NCBI GenBank assembly: GCA_938008555.1
Contig: CALLKE010000239.1
Span: 1-8,240, forward strand
Direction: 5' to 3'
From: an uncultured Pedobacter sp.
Lineage (GTDB): Bacteria; Bacteroidota; Bacteroidia; Sphingobacteriales; Sphingobacteriaceae
DNA length: 8,240 bases
The translations under genes were made by a program, and so were the position numbers. Under the pieces are notes generated by a model, which saw only the letters and a program-made list of their open reading frames with translations, searched no databases and was not told where the DNA came from. Numbering within the stretch: position 1 is the first letter of the stretch; every line of letters begins with the position of its first letter. Positions 5,715 through 8,240 of this stretch are shown in pieces.

Positions 5715-6626
5715 ATGATCGACTTGCAATTTCACAGCCCCATAGAACAAATCCAACATCCTCTCTATAGAAAAAACCAAATAAAAGTATTTGTTAAGCG
5801 GGATGATCTTATTCATCCATTCATCTCCGGTAATAAATGGCGTAAACTCAAATATCTGTTGCGTAAAGCATCTTCAGAACAGAAACAGCATTTGGTGACT
5901 TTTGGAGGAGCTTATTCCAATCACTTGTTGGCCACTGCTTGTGCAGCAGCAAAATTTGGATTTAAAAGTACAGGTATTGTACGAGGCGAGGAAGTGCAAA
6001 ATGATTTATTGGTGCTTTGCACGCTTTTTGGCATGAAGCTTTTTTTTGTGAAAAGAGACCGCTATCGCGATAAAAAAAACATCTTTCAAGACTATTTCGG
6101 AAGTAATGCACAAGCATTCTTTATCGATGAAGGTGGCGCTAGTACGGAAGCTGTAGAAGGTTGTGCTGAGCTAGTTGATGAATTAGACTACTCTTATGAT
6201 CATATTTTTTGTGCTTGTGGGACTGGAACAACTCTTGCTGGGGTTATTAAGGGGTTAGAAAAGCATAATCTGAAAAGCAATGTACACGCCTTGCCTGTTT
6301 TGAAAGATGGGCGTTTCATACGAGATGAGATTCTAAAATATTTTGACCATGTACCTGCTTTTGAAATGCACTTAGACTATCACTTTGGTGGCTATGCAAA
6401 AACAAAACCTGAGTTGATAAACTTTATTCGCTCTTTTACTGCTGAAACAGGTATACTCATTGATCCTGTTTACACAGGTAAACTATTTTATGCAATACAT
6501 GATCTCATTCAACAGGGATATTTTCCTGTAAAAAGCACTATTCTTGCCATACATACTGGCGGATTATTTGGTTTATTAGGGATGACTAATCAATTTTACC
6601 ATCAATCGAAGCACATGGGTGCTTAG
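5715..6626 (+). CDS. PLP-dependent D-cysteine desulfhydrase / ACC deaminase family enzyme
   Basis: This is a fold-type II PLP enzyme (PF00291), 303 aa from the ATG at 5715. An in-frame TTG at 5706 would add three residues, but ATG is preferred. Visible motifs: FVKRDDL, then SGNKWRKLKYLL with the PLP-binding Lys41; FGGAYSNH (64-70) with the Ser-Asn pair that contacts the substrate carboxylate; CGTGTTLAGV (168-177), the PLP phosphate loop; DPVYTGK (250-256); and IHTGG (279-283). True ACC deaminases carry Glu in DPVYEGK and Leu in HLGG. Here both positions are Thr (254 and 281), the state described for D-cysteine desulfhydrases, so I favour release of pyruvate, H2S and ammonia from D-cysteine or a related D-amino acid over ACC breakdown. 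Bacteroidetes homologues are mostly uncharacterised, so the exact substrate is open. It is divergent from the DUF6427 gene and probably monocistronic. Confidence 0.85.
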   Translation: MIDLQFHSPIEQIQHPLYRKNQIKVFVKRDDLIHPFISGNKWRKLKYLLRKASSEQKQHLVTFGGAYSNHLLATACAAAKFGFKSTGIVRGEEVQNDLLVLCTLFGMKLFFVKRDRYRDKKNIFQDYFGSNAQAFFIDEGGASTEAVEGCAELVDELDYSYDHIFCACGTGTTLAGVIKGLEKHNLKSNVHALPVLKDGRFIRDEILKYFDHVPAFEMHLDYHFGGYAKTKPELINFIRSFTAETGILIDPVYTGKLFYAIHDLIQQGYFPVKSTILAIHTGGLFGLLGMTNQFYHQSKHMGA

Positions 6627-6658
6627 TAAAGCTTTCTCATAAAAATGAATTGACGTGA

Positions 6659-6691
6659 AAAGTGAATTGATTCCTATTCAGAATTCACTTT
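6659..6691 (+). terminator. Weak stem-loop after the PLP enzyme gene
   Basis: AAAGTGAATT (6659-6668) pairs perfectly with AATTCACTTT (6682-6691) around a 13-base loop, and a T-rich stretch (about 6693-6710) follows. It begins 32 bp after the stop codon. The 10-bp stem is AT-rich, so it is a modest candidate for an intrinsic terminator. Confidence 0.45.
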
Positions 6692-6705
6692 AATACTCTA
6701 TTTTA

Positions 6706-6738
6706 TTTTTGAACGTCTGTAAGTCGAATATATATTTT
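6706..6738 (+). promoter_or_regulatory. Candidate promoter for the lysine aminotransferase gene
   Basis: TTTTTG (6706-6711) followed after 19 bp by TATATTTT (6731-6738) fits the Bacteroidetes TTG-N19-21-TAnnTTTG layout with one mismatch in the last base. Transcription would start near 6742-6745, giving a leader of about 80 nt that is almost entirely A and T, with a long T run at 6771-6786. Confidence 0.45.
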
Positions 6739-6821
6739 ATATATTTTGCGAATAATTATCATTTAAATTAATTTTTTTTCTTTTTTAAAGTATTTAATTG
6801 AAATATAAAAATTCTAATAGC

Positions 6822-8153
6822 ATGTATAAATTATCAATTTCACCAAATCAAGTTCAAGAAACGTTGAGTAAACATATCCTTGCCGATGGACTTGATTTAA
6901 CTTTTGACATGGAAAAAAGTAGTGGTGTACATATTTATGATACGAAATACAATCGTACACTTTTAGATTTTTTTAGCTGTTTTGCTTCCATACCGTTGGG
7001 ATATAACCATCCTAAGATGTTGAATGATGAAGAATTTAAAAAAAATTTAATGCTTGCTGCATTGACAAATCCATCAAACTCGGATGTTTATACCACACAA
7101 TACGCTCAATTCGTAGAAACCTTTTCTCGCATTGGTATTCCTTCCTATTTACCACATGCTTTCTTTATTGCGGGGGGATCTTTAGCTGTAGAAAATGCAT
7201 TAAAAACGGCTATGGATTGGAAAGTTCAAAAGAATTTCCAAAAAGGATATGTCAAAGAGCATGGATTTAAAGTGCTACATTTTGAAAAAGCATTTCATGG
7301 CCGCTCTGGTTATACTTTAAGTTTAACGAATACCTTGCCCGAAAAAACGAAGTGGTTTGCTCAATTTGATTGGCCGCGAGTTTCTACTCCCGTAATTAAG
7401 TTTCCATACTCGGATGCTGGTTATGAGGATTTAAAAAAGCGTGAAGCACTGTCCATCGCTCAAATAAAGCGAGCATTTAAGGACCATAAAGATGATATCT
7501 GTGCTATTATTATAGAACCTATCCAGTCTGAAGGAGGGGATAATCATGTTCGAAAAGAATTTTTGGAGCAATTGCGCCTGCTGGCTGATGAGAATGAATG
7601 TTTCCTAATTTACGATGAAGTGCAAACTGGTGTTGGCCTAAGTGGTAAATTTTGGTGTCATGAGCATTTCGGAGAATATGCCCGTCCAGATATTTTGGCT
7701 TTTGGGAAAAAGATGCAGGTATGCGGCATTTTGGCTGGTAAAAAAGTAGATGAGATAGAGACGAATGTATTTCGGATATCATCTCGGATCAATTCTACAT
7801 GGGGAGGGAATTTAGTTGATATGGTCCGCTCGTCCAAAATATTGGAAATTATACAAGAAGATTATTTAGTGGAAAATGCAGCTGTGGTAGGCCAATATCT
7901 TCAGGAAAGATTACAGAAGATAGCTGCAAAAACAAATAAAGTACTAGGTGTTCGGGGAAGAGGTTTATTAACAGCATTTGATCTTCCTAATCCAAATATG
8001 CGTGATGCTTTTATTAAGAAAGGGCTTGAGCATCATGTTATGTTTCTTGGATGTGGGGATCAAACTATACGTTTCCGACCATCCTTGACCATTAAGCAAC
8101 AACATATTGATGTAGGACTTGAAGTAATGGAAAAAATACTGCCTTCCTTGTAA
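6822..8153 (+). CDS. lat: L-lysine 6-aminotransferase
   Basis: This class III PLP aminotransferase moves the epsilon-amino group of L-lysine to 2-oxoglutarate, giving allysine (which cyclises to piperideine-6-carboxylate) and glutamate. That is the first step towards 2-aminoadipate. The protein is 443 aa from the ATG at 6822; an in-frame TTG at 6798 would add eight residues but makes a poor start. It follows the mycobacterial Lat protein closely as I recall it: LADGLDLTFD near the start, ALTNPSNSDVY (80-90), HGRSGYTLSLTNT (159-171), EPIQSEGGD (232-240) with Glu237, which matches the mycobacterial switch residue Glu243, IYDEVQTG (263-270) with the pyridine-binding Asp265, FGKKMQVCG with the Schiff-base Lys296, INSTWGGNL (323-331) and RFRPSLT near the end. 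All key residues are intact. It appears to be transcribed alone; the next enzyme, an allysine dehydrogenase, is not in the window. Confidence 0.95.
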   Translation: MYKLSISPNQVQETLSKHILADGLDLTFDMEKSSGVHIYDTKYNRTLLDFFSCFASIPLGYNHPKMLNDEEFKKNLMLAALTNPSNSDVYTTQYAQFVETFSRIGIPSYLPHAFFIAGGSLAVENALKTAMDWKVQKNFQKGYVKEHGFKVLHFEKAFHGRSGYTLSLTNTLPEKTKWFAQFDWPRVSTPVIKFPYSDAGYEDLKKREALSIAQIKRAFKDHKDDICAIIIEPIQSEGGDNHVRKEFLEQLRLLADENECFLIYDEVQTGVGLSGKFWCHEHFGEYARPDILAFGKKMQVCGILAGKKVDEIETNVFRISSRINSTWGGNLVDMVRSSKILEIIQEDYLVENAAVVGQYLQERLQKIAAKTNKVLGVRGRGLLTAFDLPNPNMRDAFIKKGLEHHVMFLGCGDQTIRFRPSLTIKQQHIDVGLEVMEKILPSL

Positions 8154-8185
8154 AGTCGATGATATCCATCTGTAAAGTGAGAGAT

Positions 8186-8240
8186 GGTAGTGTATCTAAA
8201 TGTATGATAGGTAATATTGGGACAAAATATGATCGAAAAT
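8186..8240 (+). mobile_element. Second copy of the MITE/IS left end, cut by the window edge
   Basis: These 55 bases match 4446-4500 at 53 positions; the differences are T to G at 8219 and G to A at 8236. The full 23-bp terminal repeat is unchanged. It starts 32 bp after the lat stop codon, in the same orientation as the first copy's left end. Because the window stops here, it could be another 161-bp MITE or the left end of the autonomous insertion sequence. The 8 bases before it, TGAGAGAT (8178-8185), should reappear after its right end. Confidence 0.88.

Noticed and set aside
6798..6821. Upstream TTG start for lat adding eight residues
   Set aside because: The added residues are Asn/Lys-rich from an AT-rich leader, and the ATG at 6822 gives a length and N-terminus typical of the family.
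7519..7782. 87-codon minus-strand ORF within lat
   Set aside because: It lies opposite the catalytic core of the aminotransferase and has no family features.
8166..8187. Short inverted repeat CCATCT/AGATGG after lat as a terminator
   Set aside because: Only a 6-bp stem without a following T-run, and its right arm runs into the mobile-element end, so it may be coincidental.

Overview
The window looks like chromosomal DNA of an AT-rich Bacteroidetes (Bacteroidota), perhaps Sphingobacteriaceae or a relative. I infer this from the protein families (a lipoprotein-type LptC, a DUF6427-like membrane protein, a Bacteroidetes-style bL21/bL27 pair), from the lack of Shine-Dalgarno sequences and A-rich leaders, and from several matches to the Bacteroidetes -7 promoter element TAnnTTTG. 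The genus-level guess is weak; the phylum-level call is strong.

Layout, left to right. Positions 1-48 are a perfect palindrome that probably terminates the ribosomal-protein operon. On the minus strand follow rpmA (bL27, with a long charged C-terminal tail) and rplU (bL21), transcribed from a promoter near 903-910. Positions 996-4306 hold a tightly packed minus-strand operon read as purQ, coaX, an outer-membrane beta-barrel protein, then lptC. Its genes overlap by 1 and 8 bp or are separated by 5 bp. It mixes purine synthesis, CoA synthesis and outer-membrane/LPS transport. A DUF6427-like polytopic membrane protein lies upstream on the same strand (4614-5597). Between it and purQ sits a 161-bp non-coding element with 23-bp perfect terminal inverted repeats and a perfect 8-bp target duplication, which is a miniature inverted-repeat transposable element (MITE).

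On the plus strand, diverging from the DUF6427 gene, are a PLP enzyme of the ACC deaminase/D-cysteine desulfhydrase family (5715-6626) and, after a 195-bp spacer with a possible terminator and promoter, an L-lysine 6-aminotransferase (6822-8153), the entry enzyme of the aminoadipate route of lysine catabolism. The window ends 55 bases into a second copy of the same mobile element (8186-8240, 53 of 55 identical). That copy is either another MITE or the left end of the full insertion sequence that mobilises it.

The genes themselves are mostly ordinary housekeeping genes. The most interesting content is the mobile-element pair. I see no phage, CRISPR, toxin-antitoxin or defence system here.
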